Shown: positions 26,518 through 36,325 of the stretch, piece after piece
Layout of the letters: every line of letters begins with the position of its first letter
Numbering within the stretch: position 1 is the stretch's first letter
Assembly (NCBI RefSeq): GCF_015356115.1
Contig: NZ_CP063056.1
Coordinates: forward strand, 1,922,001 to 1,986,000
DNA length: 64,000 nt
Direction of reading: 5' to 3'
From: Rodentibacter haemolyticus
GTDB lineage: Bacteria; Pseudomonadota; Gammaproteobacteria; Enterobacterales; Pasteurellaceae
Notes under the pieces: model-generated
The model's input: only the letters and a program-made list of their open reading frames with translations
What the model was told of the DNA's origin: nothing
Database searches by the model: none
Position numbers and translations under genes: made by a program

Positions 26518-27582
26518 ATGTCAGTGTTGAAAAATGATCGTTATTTAAAAGCCCTATTACGCCAACCTGTTGATTGCACACCGGTGTGGATGATGCGTCA
26601 AGCAGGGCGTTATTTGCCGGAATATAAAGCAACCCGTGCGCAAGCCGGTGATTTTATGTCACTTTGTCGTAATGCGGAACTGGCTTGTGAAGTTACCTTA
26701 CAACCTTTGCGCCGCTATGAGTTGGATGCGGCAATTTTATTTTCTGATATTTTAACGATTCCTGATGCCATGGGATTAGGCTTGAGTTTTGGTGTCGGCG
26801 AAGGGCCGAAATTTGCCCGCCCGATTGAAAATAAAAGTGCGGTGGAAAATTTGCCTATTCCGGATCCGGAACAAGAATTGCAATACGTGATGAATGCCGT
26901 GCGTACGATTCGTCAAGAATTAAAAGGTGAAGTACCGCTTATCGGTTTTTCCGGTAGCCCGTGGACACTGGCAACTTATATGGTGGAAGGCGGTTCAAGT
27001 AAAACCTTCGGCAAAATCAAAAAAATGATGTATGCGGAGCCACAAACGCTTCATCTGTTACTTGATAAATTGGCGGATGCCGTTACCCTTTATCTCAATG
27101 CGCAAATTAAAGCCGGTGCGCAATCGGTAATGATTTTTGATACTTGGGGCGGCGTGTTGGGACATCGTGAATATTTGGATTTTTCCCTTCAATATATGCA
27201 TAAAATCGTAGAGGGATTGATTCGTGAAAATGAAGGTCGCCCGGTGCCGATCACCTTATTTACCAAAGGTGGCGGTTTGTGGTTGGAAGCCATTGCCAAT
27301 ACGGGCTGTGATGCCATTGGTTTGGATTGGACGGTGAACCTTGCGGATGCGAAAGCTCGGGTGGGCAATAAAGTCGCCCTGCAAGGCAATATGGATCCGA
27401 GTGTACTTTATGCACCGGCAGAGCGTATTCAACAAGAAGTGCGGTTAATTTTAGCCGACTTTGGGGAAGGAAGCGGCCACGTGTTTAACCTTGGGCATGG
27501 TATTCATCAAGATGTGCCGGAAAGCGCGCCGAAAATCTTTGTTGATGCGATTCACGACTATTCCAAAGCTTATCATAAATAA
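26518..27582 (+). CDS. hemE: Uroporphyrinogen decarboxylase
   Basis: A 354-residue enzyme converting uroporphyrinogen III to coproporphyrinogen III in heme synthesis. The signature PVWMMRQAGRYLPEY is at the N-terminus (after CT), and GFSGSPWTLATYMVEGG is also present. It starts immediately at the nudC stop and is followed by yjaG and hupA, the same order as in E. coli. Confidence 0.98.
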   Translation: MSVLKNDRYLKALLRQPVDCTPVWMMRQAGRYLPEYKATRAQAGDFMSLCRNAELACEVTLQPLRRYELDAAILFSDILTIPDAMGLGLSFGVGEGPKFARPIENKSAVENLPIPDPEQELQYVMNAVRTIRQELKGEVPLIGFSGSPWTLATYMVEGGSSKTFGKIKKMMYAEPQTLHLLLDKLADAVTLYLNAQIKAGAQSVMIFDTWGGVLGHREYLDFSLQYMHKIVEGLIRENEGRPVPITLFTKGGGLWLEAIANTGCDAIGLDWTVNLADAKARVGNKVALQGNMDPSVLYAPAERIQQEVRLILADFGEGSGHVFNLGHGIHQDVPESAPKIFVDAIHDYSKAYHK

Positions 27583-27591
27583 GGAAAGGCG

Positions 27592-28182
27592 ATGAGAAAC
27601 CCCATTCATAAGCGTTTAGAAAATCTTGAAAGCTGGCAACATCTTACTTTTATGGCGGCATTATGCGAACGTATGATGCCTAATTTCAAGTTGTTCTGCC
27701 AAATCACCAATCAAGAAGCGGCGGCAAAAATTTATCAAAATGTTCTTAATCTTGTCTGGGAATATTTAACGATAAAAGAAGCGAAAATTAATTTTGAAAA
27801 TCAGTTGGAAAAATTAGAAAACATCATTCCGAATGTGAATGAACACGATACTTTCGGCATAATTCCTGCACTTGATGCCTGCAAGGCGTTAGTCGAAACG
27901 GTGCATGCCATTATTGCAGGCGAAACCTTAGAAAGAGCGGTCGAAATCAGTCGAATTTCTTTAGGTACGGTGACAGCCTTATTAGAAACGGAAAACGGTC
28001 GTGATTTTACTGAAACCGAATTAAAAGAAAATGAGGATATTCAGACGGAATTAGACGTGCAATGGCAAATTTATCGTTTGTTAAAGGAATGTGAAAAACG
28101 TGATATTGAGCTGATTCTTGATCTAAAAAACGAAATTAGGGCTGAGGGGATATCCAATATTGGTGTAAAAATTGACCAATAA
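27592..28182 (+). CDS. yjaG: YjaG family protein (DUF416)
   Basis: A 196-residue, mostly helical cytoplasmic protein of unknown function. The N-terminal NLESWQHLTFMAALCERMMPNF (partly quoted) and the position between hemE and hupA are those of YjaG. It begins 9 nt after hemE and is therefore in the same operon. Confidence 0.9.
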   Translation: MRNPIHKRLENLESWQHLTFMAALCERMMPNFKLFCQITNQEAAAKIYQNVLNLVWEYLTIKEAKINFENQLEKLENIIPNVNEHDTFGIIPALDACKALVETVHAIIAGETLERAVEISRISLGTVTALLETENGRDFTETELKENEDIQTELDVQWQIYRLLKECEKRDIELILDLKNEIRAEGISNIGVKIDQ

Positions 28183-28328
28183 AGTGAGATTTATCACAAA
28201 ATTTGAAAATCGTGCTTTTATTTCATTAAAAGTTGGATTATCCTCACCCCCAGCTGTTGCCTAGGAAAAATGCTTTGGCAGCGAGCTTGATCAAAGAAAT
28301 GGATTAAATTAACAAAAAGGTACAAGTT

Positions 28329-28601
28329 ATGAACAAGACAGATTTAATTGATGCAATTGCAACGGCTGCAGAGCTAAATAAAAAACAAGCTAAAGCAGCG
28401 TTAGAAGCAACTTTAGAGGCGATCACAGCAAGCCTTAAAAAAGGTGAGCCGGTACAATTAATCGGTTTCGGTACATTCAAAGTAAACCAACGTGCGGCGC
28501 GTACAGGTCGTAACCCACAAACCGGTGCGGAGATTAAAATTGCGGCGTCTAAAGTACCTGCGTTCGTATCAGGTAAAGCATTAAAAGATGCAATCAAATA
28601 A
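28329..28601 (+). CDS. hupA: DNA-binding protein HU-alpha
   Basis: A 90-residue histone-like protein that bends and compacts DNA. The family pattern is complete: MNKTDLIDAIATAAELNK, then the arm region GFGTFKVNQRAARTGRNPQTG and the ending VPAFVSGKALKDAIK. An intergenic space of about 145 bp separates it from yjaG, so it likely has its own promoter. A strong terminator follows. Confidence 0.97.
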   Translation: MNKTDLIDAIATAAELNKKQAKAALEATLEAITASLKKGEPVQLIGFGTFKVNQRAARTGRNPQTGAEIKIAASKVPAFVSGKALKDAIK

Positions 28602-28618
28602 TTTATTAATTGATGATG

Positions 28619-28645
28619 AACCCTGCTAAGTGGCAGGGTTTTTTG
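28619..28645 (+). terminator. Rho-independent terminator after hupA
   Basis: An 8-bp stem AACCCTGC/GCAGGGTT with a 6-nt loop is followed by TTTTG, 17 nt after the hupA stop. Confidence 0.92.
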
Positions 28646-28731
28646 TTGTCTAAAATTTCCTTTACAAAATAACCGCACTTTTATAAACTTTCGAACCGAA
28701 ATTTAGATCGTAAGTTATCTAGGGTAACCCA

Positions 28732-29505
28732 ATGAAACGAAATAACCACCCTCGTAATACGCAACAGCGTCGTCATACGATTATGCAACTCCTTCAACAA
28801 CAAGGGGAGGTGAGTGTAGAACAACTTGTTCATTTATTTGAAACCTCAGAAGTTACTATTCGTAAAGATCTCACCGCCTTAGAAACAAACGGTTTTTTGC
28901 TACGTAAATACGGCGGTGCTATTTTGATGCCGAAAGAAATTATTGATGAAAGCGAAAATGATGAACTTTCGGAACGAAAGCAAGTCATAGCTCGGGTGGC
29001 GGCAGAGCGTATTCGTGATCACAATCGAATTATTGTGGATAGTGGCAGCACTACCGCAGCACTGATTAAGCAACTTAATCGTAAACAGGGATTAGTTGTG
29101 ATGACAAATTCTCTTTCGGTGGCAACGGAGCTTCGTGCCTTAGAAAATGAACCTACGCTATTAATGACAGGAGGGACTTGGGATACCCGTTCCGAATCTT
29201 TTCAAGGCAAAGTCGCGGAGCAAGTGTTGAGATCTTATGATTTTGACCAGCTTTTTATTGGTGCGGATGGCATTGATTTAGCCCGTGGCACAACCACTTT
29301 CAATGAATTGGTCGGTTTAAGCCAAGTGATGGCGGAAGTATCGCGGGAAGTCATCGTCATGGTTGAATCCCAGAAAATCGGTAGAAAAATGCCGAATTTA
29401 GAATTAACTTGGCAGCAGATTGATGTATTGATAACAGATAAGGGGCTGTCGGAACAAGATAAACAAGCCATTTTGGCGCAAGGTGTCGAAGTGCTTTGTG
29501 TATAA
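28732..29505 (+). CDS. DeoR/GlpR family transcriptional regulator, upstream of glmS
   Basis: A 257-residue regulator with an N-terminal DeoR helix-turn-helix (QQRRHTIMQLLQQQGEVSVE, VTIRKDLTALETNGFLLRKYGGA) and a C-terminal sugar-phosphate sensor domain (VDSGSTTAALIKQL, FIGADGID). Its location 53 bp ahead of glmS suggests it senses an amino-sugar phosphate and controls glmS; that role is inferred from context. Confidence 0.9.
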   Translation: MKRNNHPRNTQQRRHTIMQLLQQQGEVSVEQLVHLFETSEVTIRKDLTALETNGFLLRKYGGAILMPKEIIDESENDELSERKQVIARVAAERIRDHNRIIVDSGSTTAALIKQLNRKQGLVVMTNSLSVATELRALENEPTLLMTGGTWDTRSESFQGKVAEQVLRSYDFDQLFIGADGIDLARGTTTFNELVGLSQVMAEVSREVIVMVESQKIGRKMPNLELTWQQIDVLITDKGLSEQDKQAILAQGVEVLCV

Positions 29506-29558
29506 AGTGCGGTCAAAACGACAATCATTTTTTATTTATAAATTAACGAGGAAAACTT

Positions 29559-31391
29559 ATGTGTGGTATTGTTGGCGCAGTCGCGCAGCGTGATGTCGCA
29601 GAAATTTTAATTAGCGGATTACATCGTTTAGAGTATCGTGGTTACGATTCTGCAGGTGTGGCTGTGGTAAATCAACAAAATGAATTACAGCGTGTGCGTT
29701 GTTTAGGTAAAGTTAAGGCGTTGGACGAAGCCGTGGATGAAAAACCGTTAATCGGCGGAACCGGTATCGCACACACCCGTTGGGCAACCCATGGTGAACC
29801 TTCCGAAGCCAATGCGCACCCTCATATTTCCGGTAATTTTGCCGTGGTACATAACGGGATTATCGAAAATCACGAAGAATTACGTGATTTATTAAAATCC
29901 CGTGGTTATATATTCCTTTCACAAACAGACACTGAAGTCATTGCCCATCTTGTGGAGTGGGAAATGCGTGGCACGGATTCTTTGTTAGAGGCAGTTCAAA
30001 AAGTCGTAAAACAACTTACCGGTGCATACGGTATGGTGGTGATGGATCGCAATCGGCCGGAACACCTTGTGGCGGCGCGTTCAGGCAGCCCGCTGGTGAT
30101 TGGTTTAGGTATCGGTGAAAATTTCTTAGCCTCGGATCAACTTGCATTGCTAAGTGTTACCCGTCGTTTCATTTTCTTAGAAGAGGGGGATATTGCGGAG
30201 ATTACCCGTCGTACGGTAGATATTTACGACACAAATGGCAATAAAGTAGAACGTGAAACCCACGAATCAAATCTTGAAAATGATGCGGCTGAAAAGGGCA
30301 AATTCCGCCACTTTATGCAAAAAGAAATTTATGAACAGCCGACTGCACTGATCAATACGATGGAAGGACGTATTAATCATAACAACGTAATTGTAGAGGC
30401 AATCGGCAATGGCGCGAAAGAAATTTTAGAGAAAGTACGGCACGTCCAAATTGTCGCTTGCGGTACATCATATAATTCGGGAATGGCGGCACGTTATTGG
30501 TTTGAAGCCCTTGCCGGAGTGAGTTGTGATGTGGAAATCGCTTCTGAATTTCGTTATCGTAAATTTGTTACCCGACCAAATAGCTTATTACTTACGCTTT
30601 CTCAATCCGGTGAAACGGCTGATACATTAGCCGCTCTTCGTTTGGCGAAAGAAAAAGGCTATATGGCGGCAATGACAATTTGTAACGTGGCGGGTTCGTC
30701 CCTTGTTCGTGAATCTGATCTCGCATTTATGACGCGAGCAGGTGTTGAAATTGGTGTGGCATCAACAAAAGCCTTCACCACGCAGTTAGCCGCAATGCTT
30801 ATGTTGGTTACGGCAATCGGTAAACTCAACGGCAATATTTCGGATGAAAAAGAAAAAGAGATAGTTAAAGCATTGCATTCTCTTCCGGCAGATGTTGAAA
30901 AAGGACTGGCTTTTGATAAAGAAATTGAAGCGCTTGCGGAAGATTTTGCTGAAAAACATCACGCCTTATTCTTAGGACGGGGTGAATATTATCCGATCGC
31001 GATGGAAGCCTCTTTAAAATTAAAAGAAATTTCTTACATTCACGCAGAAGCTTATGCGGCAGGTGAGTTAAAACACGGCCCGTTGGCATTAATTGATGCG
31101 GATATGCCGGTTATCGTCGTTGCTCCAACCAATGATCTGTTAGAAAAAGTTAAATCCAATATTGAAGAAGTGCGTGCCCGTGGCGGTCAATTATATGTAT
31201 TTGCCGATAACGATGCCGGTTTCTGCGAAACGGAAGGGATGAAAATCATCACGATGCCGAAAGTGAATGAAATCATCGCACCGATTTTCTATACCGTGCC
31301 AATGCAACTGTTGGCTTATCACGTTGCCTTAATTAAAGGCACTGATGTTGATCAACCACGCAACCTCGCAAAAGCGGTAACCGTAGAATAA
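29559..31391 (+). CDS. glmS: Glutamine--fructose-6-phosphate aminotransferase
   Basis: A 610-residue enzyme making glucosamine-6-phosphate, the entry to peptidoglycan and lipooligosaccharide precursors. The N-terminal nucleophile Cys2 is in MCGIVGAVAQRDV, followed by the class II glutaminase domain, two SIS domains (CGTSYNSGMAARYW, LGRGEYYPIAMEASLKLKEI) and the conserved end DVDQPRNLAKAVTVE. Upstream is a DeoR regulator; I saw no glmS ribozyme-like leader in the short intergenic gap. Confidence 0.98.
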   Translation: MCGIVGAVAQRDVAEILISGLHRLEYRGYDSAGVAVVNQQNELQRVRCLGKVKALDEAVDEKPLIGGTGIAHTRWATHGEPSEANAHPHISGNFAVVHNGIIENHEELRDLLKSRGYIFLSQTDTEVIAHLVEWEMRGTDSLLEAVQKVVKQLTGAYGMVVMDRNRPEHLVAARSGSPLVIGLGIGENFLASDQLALLSVTRRFIFLEEGDIAEITRRTVDIYDTNGNKVERETHESNLENDAAEKGKFRHFMQKEIYEQPTALINTMEGRINHNNVIVEAIGNGAKEILEKVRHVQIVACGTSYNSGMAARYWFEALAGVSCDVEIASEFRYRKFVTRPNSLLLTLSQSGETADTLAALRLAKEKGYMAAMTICNVAGSSLVRESDLAFMTRAGVEIGVASTKAFTTQLAAMLMLVTAIGKLNGNISDEKEKEIVKALHSLPADVEKGLAFDKEIEALAEDFAEKHHALFLGRGEYYPIAMEASLKLKEISYIHAEAYAAGELKHGPLALIDADMPVIVVAPTNDLLEKVKSNIEEVRARGGQLYVFADNDAGFCETEGMKIITMPKVNEIIAPIFYTVPMQLLAYHVALIKGTDVDQPRNLAKAVTVE

Positions 31392-31418
31392 AGTGCGGTT
31401 GATTTTCGCTTAGTTTTG

Positions 31419-31452
31419 AATCCGTCTTGTGGAAATAAGGCGGATTTCTTAT
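31419..31452 (+). terminator. Rho-independent terminator after glmS
   Basis: AATCCGTCTT pairs with AAGGCGGATT (one G-T pair) around an 8-nt loop, followed by TCTTATTT. Two uptake cores in opposite orientation (31391 and 31461) flank it. Confidence 0.7.
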
Positions 31453-31514
31453 TTAAAATCGACCGCACTTTCGTGCTAAACTAATCACCGTTCTTTTCTT
31501 ATTGAGGCAAGGTT

Positions 31515-33218
31515 GTGCAAACAACACATTCGGTTTCTATCAAGATTGCAAAATATCTTTTTTTTATCATTGTTGCAGCAGGAATTATCAGCTCGCTAAG
31601 TTTGGCTATTATGGCAAGTAATAAATCCGATGCGGAAGCCATTAATATTTCCGGTTCTCTGCGTATGCAGAGTTATCGCTTGTTGCATTTAATGAATAAA
31701 TATCCTGAAACGGTTGAGAAGAATTTGCAGTTTTATGAAAAAAGCCTTCATTCCTCGAGTTTGGTGGATATTCAATATCAATTTTTTACACCGGATGTTG
31801 TTAAGCAATCCTATCAAGTTCTACTCGAACGCTGGTCAGTAATGGCCGGTTTCGTGCAACAAAATGACATTGAGCGATATAGCCAAAATATAGCCGATTA
31901 TGTTAATGATGTAGATCATTTTGTTTTTGAATTACAACGTTTTAGCGAACAAAAGTGGATTTTTGCGTTATCCGTGCTCAGCTTTTCTATGCTGCTCATT
32001 GTGGGGATGGTGTCCTATGTAATTTGGTTTACTCAACGCGAAGTAGTAAAACCATTGAAGTTACTTACGCGTGCCAGTATGCAGGTACAAATGCGTCAAT
32101 TTAATCATATTCCCCTTGATACAAAAAATGACAACGAACTTGGCACCTTAGCACGTGTGTTCACACAAATGGCAACAGAGTTGGGTAAACTTTATTCTCG
32201 TCTTGAAGATTCTGTGAATGAACAAACGCAAAAGTTGCGTCAAAGCAACCGCTCTTTAACGACCCTTTATCAAAGTTCTCAATTACTAACGGTAAATGAG
32301 ATTAATGATAAAATTCTTAGCCAGTTGCTGAACCACATTCGGGTCAGTGAACATTTACGTTATATCGAACTCAGCATTTTTGGTGCGGAACATTGGAATG
32401 TGAATTTTGGCGAAAAGCAACTTCACCAAAGTTTGCAGATAGAAGAACTGAGAGTTGAAAATGAGGCTTTAGGTGTGCTTTCGTGGCAAGCCGGTTTACC
32501 TTGTCCTGATCCGCGAATGATGCAAAATTTGGCGCAAATGTTAGCCCGCGCGCTGTATTTCTATAAAAATCAGCGGCAACAAGAACAGCTTTTATTAATG
32601 GAAGAGCGCTCGATTATTGCACGGGAATTGCATGATTCTTTGGCACAAGTGTTGTCATTTTTACAAATTCAGCTTACTTTACTGAAACATAATTTGAAGA
32701 AAGAAGAGGAATCTGCTAAACAAAAAAGCCTTGATATTATCGCTGATTTTGAACAAGCGCTTTCCGGTGGATATGCTCAATTACGGGAGCTTTTAGCCAC
32801 TTTCCGTTTAACCGTGCAAGAAGCGAATTTACAACAGGCATTGGAGCAAGTGATTGATTCCTTACGTTCGCAAACGACAATGGAAATGCGGGTGAATTGT
32901 CGCTTGCCCTCACAAAGTTTAAATCCGCCTCAACTTGTGCATGTACTGCAAATTGTGCGTGAGGCGACATTGAATGCGATTAAACATTCGAAGGGAAGTC
33001 GTATTGAAATTAATGCCAAAACGAATGCTGAAGGCGAGTATGAAATTTCAATTCAAGATGATGGTATCGGCATTCCAAGTTTAGATGAGCCGGAAGGGCA
33101 TTATGGCTTAAATATTATGGCCGAACGTAGTCATCGGTTAAACGCCGAGTTGACCATTACCCCCCGCAAACAAGGCGGTACACAGGTAAAAATCACCCTG
33201 CCACACATTTTATTTTAG
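31515..33218 (+). CDS. narQ: Nitrate/nitrite sensor histidine kinase NarQ
   Basis: A 567-residue two-component sensor. Helix 1 is near residues 12-32, the periplasmic P-box NISGSLRMQSYRLLHLM binds nitrate in this family, helix 2 is near 155-172, then a HAMP domain. The phosphoacceptor His is in SIIARELHDSLAQVL (HisKA_3 type) and the ATP-binding domain ends with NIMAERSHRLNA. The start is GTG at 31515. It is followed by murB 10 nt later, as in Haemophilus. The partner regulator NarP is not in this window. Confidence 0.93.
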   Translation: MQTTHSVSIKIAKYLFFIIVAAGIISSLSLAIMASNKSDAEAINISGSLRMQSYRLLHLMNKYPETVEKNLQFYEKSLHSSSLVDIQYQFFTPDVVKQSYQVLLERWSVMAGFVQQNDIERYSQNIADYVNDVDHFVFELQRFSEQKWIFALSVLSFSMLLIVGMVSYVIWFTQREVVKPLKLLTRASMQVQMRQFNHIPLDTKNDNELGTLARVFTQMATELGKLYSRLEDSVNEQTQKLRQSNRSLTTLYQSSQLLTVNEINDKILSQLLNHIRVSEHLRYIELSIFGAEHWNVNFGEKQLHQSLQIEELRVENEALGVLSWQAGLPCPDPRMMQNLAQMLARALYFYKNQRQQEQLLLMEERSIIARELHDSLAQVLSFLQIQLTLLKHNLKKEEESAKQKSLDIIADFEQALSGGYAQLRELLATFRLTVQEANLQQALEQVIDSLRSQTTMEMRVNCRLPSQSLNPPQLVHVLQIVREATLNAIKHSKGSRIEINAKTNAEGEYEISIQDDGIGIPSLDEPEGHYGLNIMAERSHRLNAELTITPRKQGGTQVKITLPHILF

Positions 33219-33228
33219 GATAATTTAG

Positions 33229-34254
33229 ATGCAAAGTTTACAACCTTTTCATACATTTCATATTTCTGTTTATGCGCGAGAGATTATTGAAGCGCATAAT
33301 ATCGAACAAATTCAACAAGCATGGCAGCGTGCCAAATCAGAAAATTTGCCCGTCCTTTTTTTAGGGCAAGGTAGCAATATGTTGTTTTTAGAAAATTTTG
33401 AAGGCGTGGTGATTCTCAATCGCTTATTCGGTATCACACATCAGCAAGACGCGCACTTTCACTATCTTCATATCAAGGGGGGAGAGAATTGGCATAATTT
33501 GGTGGAATGGTCTTTAGCGCAAGGTATTTATGGACTGGAAAATCTTGCTTTAATCCCCGGCTGTGCGGGATCCGCACCGATTCAAAATATCGGCGCATAC
33601 GGTGTGGAATTTAAGGATGTGTGTGATTATGTGGAAGTGTTGGATTTAACCGATTCTACATTATTCCGATTAAGCGCAGAAGAATGTGAATTCGGTTATC
33701 GAGAAAGTATTTTTAAACATCGCTATCAGCAGGGATATGTGATTACCGCCGTAGGACTGAAGTTGAAGAAAAATTGGCAGCCGGTGTTGAAATACGGTTC
33801 GCTTGTTAATTTTGATCCGCAAAGTGTAACGGCAAAGCAAGTGTTTGATGAAGTTTGTCAAATTCGTCAAAGTAAATTGCCTCATCCCGATGAATTTGGT
33901 AACGCGGGTAGCTTTTTTAAAAATCCGGTAGTGACTGCCGAGCAATTTATGGCACTTAAAAAACAGACTGAAAATCTACCGCACTTTCCACAACCTGACG
34001 GCTCGGTAAAACTTGCTGCCGGTTGGCTGATTGACCAATGCCATCTTAAAGGCTTTCAAATCGGCGGTGCTGCAGTGCATGAAAATCAAGCGCTTGTACT
34101 CATCAACAAATCCAATGCGATGGGAAATGATGTGGTAAAACTTGCCGGTCATATTCGTAAAACCGTTGCTGAAAAATTTGGTGTCTATTTGCAACCGGAG
34201 GTTAGATTTATAGGAAAAGACGGCGAGGTAGATAGCGAAAGCGTCATTTCTTGA
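33229..34254 (+). CDS. murB: UDP-N-acetylenolpyruvoylglucosamine reductase
   Basis: A 341-residue FAD enzyme reducing UDP-GlcNAc-enolpyruvate to UDP-MurNAc in peptidoglycan synthesis. FAD-binding segments GQGSNMLF and IPGCAGSAPIQNIGAYGVE, and the catalytic region FGNAGSFFKNP are present. It is the type I (E. coli-like) form. It shares an operon with narQ, an arrangement known from Haemophilus; in that genus rpoH follows, whereas here aspA and groESL lie in between. Confidence 0.96.
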   Translation: MQSLQPFHTFHISVYAREIIEAHNIEQIQQAWQRAKSENLPVLFLGQGSNMLFLENFEGVVILNRLFGITHQQDAHFHYLHIKGGENWHNLVEWSLAQGIYGLENLALIPGCAGSAPIQNIGAYGVEFKDVCDYVEVLDLTDSTLFRLSAEECEFGYRESIFKHRYQQGYVITAVGLKLKKNWQPVLKYGSLVNFDPQSVTAKQVFDEVCQIRQSKLPHPDEFGNAGSFFKNPVVTAEQFMALKKQTENLPHFPQPDGSVKLAAGWLIDQCHLKGFQIGGAAVHENQALVLINKSNAMGNDVVKLAGHIRKTVAEKFGVYLQPEVRFIGKDGEVDSESVIS

Positions 34255-34266
34255 AGATAATAAGAA

Positions 34267-34305
34267 AAGTGCGGTCAAAATTTATGAAGAATTTCAACCG
34301 CACTT
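34267..34305. terminator. Inverted pair of uptake sequences between convergent murB and aspA
   Basis: AAGTGCGGT (34267-34275) and ACCGCACTT (34297-34305) are exact inverted copies separated by 21 nt. Paired uptake sequences at gene ends are a known terminator form in Pasteurellaceae. They lie between the stops of murB (plus) and aspA (minus) and could serve both. Confidence 0.7.
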
Positions 34306-34327
34306 AATGGACGTTAATTTAAGTGAA

Positions 34328-35746
34328 TTATTTATTCAATTTTGCTTTGTAAGTCGGATTCATTAGGTTTTCCACAGAAAGAATATCGTCTAACTGTTCT
34401 GCTGTGAGCAAGCCTTTTTCTAACACGACTTCACGCACGCCTTTACCGGTTTCTGCACAAATTTTACCGACTAGGTCGCCGTTGTGGTGGCCGATGAAAG
34501 GATTTAAATACGTAACGATTCCGATTGAATTGAAAACGTAATTTTCACAGATTTCTTTGTTTACAGTGATACCGTCCACGCATTTATCACGTAAGTTTAC
34601 GCAGGCATTGGCTAAAATTTCGATAGATTCGAACATCGCTTGTCCAATCACCGGTTCCATGACGTTTAATTGTAATTGACCTGCTTCAGAAGCGAAAGTG
34701 ATGGTGGTATCGTTACCTATTATTTTAAAGCACACTTGGTTTACTACTTCCGGCACAACCGGGTTAACTTTTGCCGGCATAATGGAAGAACCGGCTTGTA
34801 ATTCAGGAAGATTAATTTCTTTCAAACCTGCACGAGGGCCGGAGGAAAGTAAACGTAAGTCATTACATACCTTAGAAAGTTTTACCGCGGTGCGTTTTAA
34901 TGCGCCGTGAACCATTACATAAGCGCCGCAGTCGGAAGTCGCTTCAATTAGGTTTTCCGCCGGTACGCAAGGTAAACCCGTTACCTCTGCAAGATGTTTC
35001 ACCACTAATTGTGTATAACCTTGCGGGGTATTTAACCCTGTACCGATTGCTGTTGCGCCCAAATTTACTTCAAGTAATAATTCGGCAGTTCGTTTTAAGT
35101 TGCGTTCTTCTTCCTCAAGTAGTACGGCGAAGGCTTTAAATTCTTGGCCTACAGTCATCGGTACGGCGTCTTGCAATTGGGTTCGTCCCATTTTTAAGAT
35201 TTTGGCAAATTCTGTCGCTTTGGCATCGAAACCTGCACGTAAGTATCGGATTTTATCAATCAATTTTAAAATACTGTTATAAACAGCAATGCGGAAACCG
35301 GTCGGGTAGGCATCGTTTGTTGATTGACTGGCGTTGACATGATCCATCGGATTAATCACATCATATTCACCTTTCTTATGACCGATTTTTTCAAGTGCAA
35401 GGTTTGCTACGACTTCGTTTGTATTCATATTTACGGAAGTGCCGGCACCACCTTGATAGACATCTGAAGGGAATTGATCCAAACATTTGCCGGTTGTTAG
35501 GATTTCATCACAAGCGGAAACGATAGCTTTGGCAATGTCTGCCGGAATTGCGCCTAATTCACCATTCGCAAGTGCGGTTGCTTTTTTCACCATCACCATA
35601 CCACGTACAAATTCCGGAACATCGGAAATCGTTACGTTAGAAATGTTGAAATTTTCAACCGCTCTTAATGTGTGGATACCCCAGTAAGCCTCAGCAGGGA
35701 CATCACGTTCGCCAAGTAAATCCACTTCTTTTCTAAATTGAGTCAT
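34328..35746 (-). CDS. aspA: Aspartate ammonia-lyase
   Basis: A 472-residue enzyme converting aspartate to fumarate and ammonia, which feeds anaerobic fumarate respiration. The signature GSSIMPAKVNPVVPE is intact, and the start region EVDLLGERDVPAEAYWGIHT matches AspA. The ATG at 35746 is preferred, with AGGTGA upstream; an in-frame GTG at 35755 would overlap that site. The gene faces away from groES, and its promoter region carries a CRP-like site. Confidence 0.97.
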   Translation of the reverse strand: MTQFRKEVDLLGERDVPAEAYWGIHTLRAVENFNISNVTISDVPEFVRGMVMVKKATALANGELGAIPADIAKAIVSACDEILTTGKCLDQFPSDVYQGGAGTSVNMNTNEVVANLALEKIGHKKGEYDVINPMDHVNASQSTNDAYPTGFRIAVYNSILKLIDKIRYLRAGFDAKATEFAKILKMGRTQLQDAVPMTVGQEFKAFAVLLEEEERNLKRTAELLLEVNLGATAIGTGLNTPQGYTQLVVKHLAEVTGLPCVPAENLIEATSDCGAYVMVHGALKRTAVKLSKVCNDLRLLSSGPRAGLKEINLPELQAGSSIMPAKVNPVVPEVVNQVCFKIIGNDTTITFASEAGQLQLNVMEPVIGQAMFESIEILANACVNLRDKCVDGITVNKEICENYVFNSIGIVTYLNPFIGHHNGDLVGKICAETGKGVREVVLEKGLLTAEQLDDILSVENLMNPTYKAKLNK

Positions 35747-35781
35747 TTTGGTCACCTATTTGGGTTAGTTAATTTGTCGAC

Positions 35782-35826
35782 ATTATAGAAATTTTAAAAA
35801 TAAAAAAAATGATAGAGATCACATTT
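35782..35826 (-). promoter_or_regulatory. aspA promoter with CRP-like site
   Basis: On the minus strand AAATGTGATCTCTATCATTT (35826 to about 35806) resembles the CRP consensus TGTGA-N6-TCACA with one strong half. A TATAAT box lies at 35787-35782, which places the site centre about 41 bp before the expected start, the class II position. Confidence 0.6.
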
Positions 35827-35900
35827 TTAAAATTGCTATCAAGACATATTTTCATTTTTCGGATTAGTTTTTTTAGGGCAAAATTTTTTTAATTTTTTCT

Positions 35901-35928
35901 CTTGAAAGTGAAATTTTTTGCCCTATAT
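35901..35928 (+). promoter_or_regulatory. Sigma-32 heat-shock promoter of groESL
   Basis: CTTGAAA (35901-35907) and CCCTATAT (35921-35928) are separated by 13 bp, a near-consensus RpoH promoter, 37 bp before the groES start. No CIRCE element was seen. Confidence 0.85.
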
Positions 35929-35965
35929 AAGGGTGGCATTTTTAATTTTTAGAAGGAAACTAACA

Positions 35966-36256
35966 ATGAATATTCGTCCTTTACACGATCGTGTGATTAT
36001 TAAACGTGAAGAAGTGGAAACGCTTTCAGCAGGCGGTATCGTATTAACAGGTTCTGCCGCAACCAAATCAACCCGTGCGAAAGTATTGGCAGTGGGTAAG
36101 GGTCGCATTTTAGAAAACGGTACGGTTCAACCTCTTGATGTGAAAGTGGGTGATGTGGTGATTTTTAATGATGGCTATGGCGTGAAAAGCGAAAAAATCG
36201 ATGGCGAAGAAGTGTTAATCATTTCTGAAAACGATATTTTGGCAATTGTGGAATAA
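35966..36256 (+). CDS. groES: Co-chaperonin GroES
   Basis: A 96-residue GroEL lid protein. It begins MNIRPLHDRVIIKREEVE at 35966 with AGAAGGA upstream, contains the mobile loop SAGGIVLTGSA and ends GEEVLIISENDILAIVE. A longer in-frame start at 35918 lies inside the promoter and is rejected. groEL follows 69 nt later. Confidence 0.97.
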   Translation: MNIRPLHDRVIIKREEVETLSAGGIVLTGSAATKSTRAKVLAVGKGRILENGTVQPLDVKVGDVVIFNDGYGVKSEKIDGEEVLIISENDILAIVE

Positions 36257-36325
36257 TGATACCGACGCCTTTTCCCTCTAAAAATAGGGAAAAGAATAAA
36301 TTAAGAAATATTGAGGAAAAATAAA

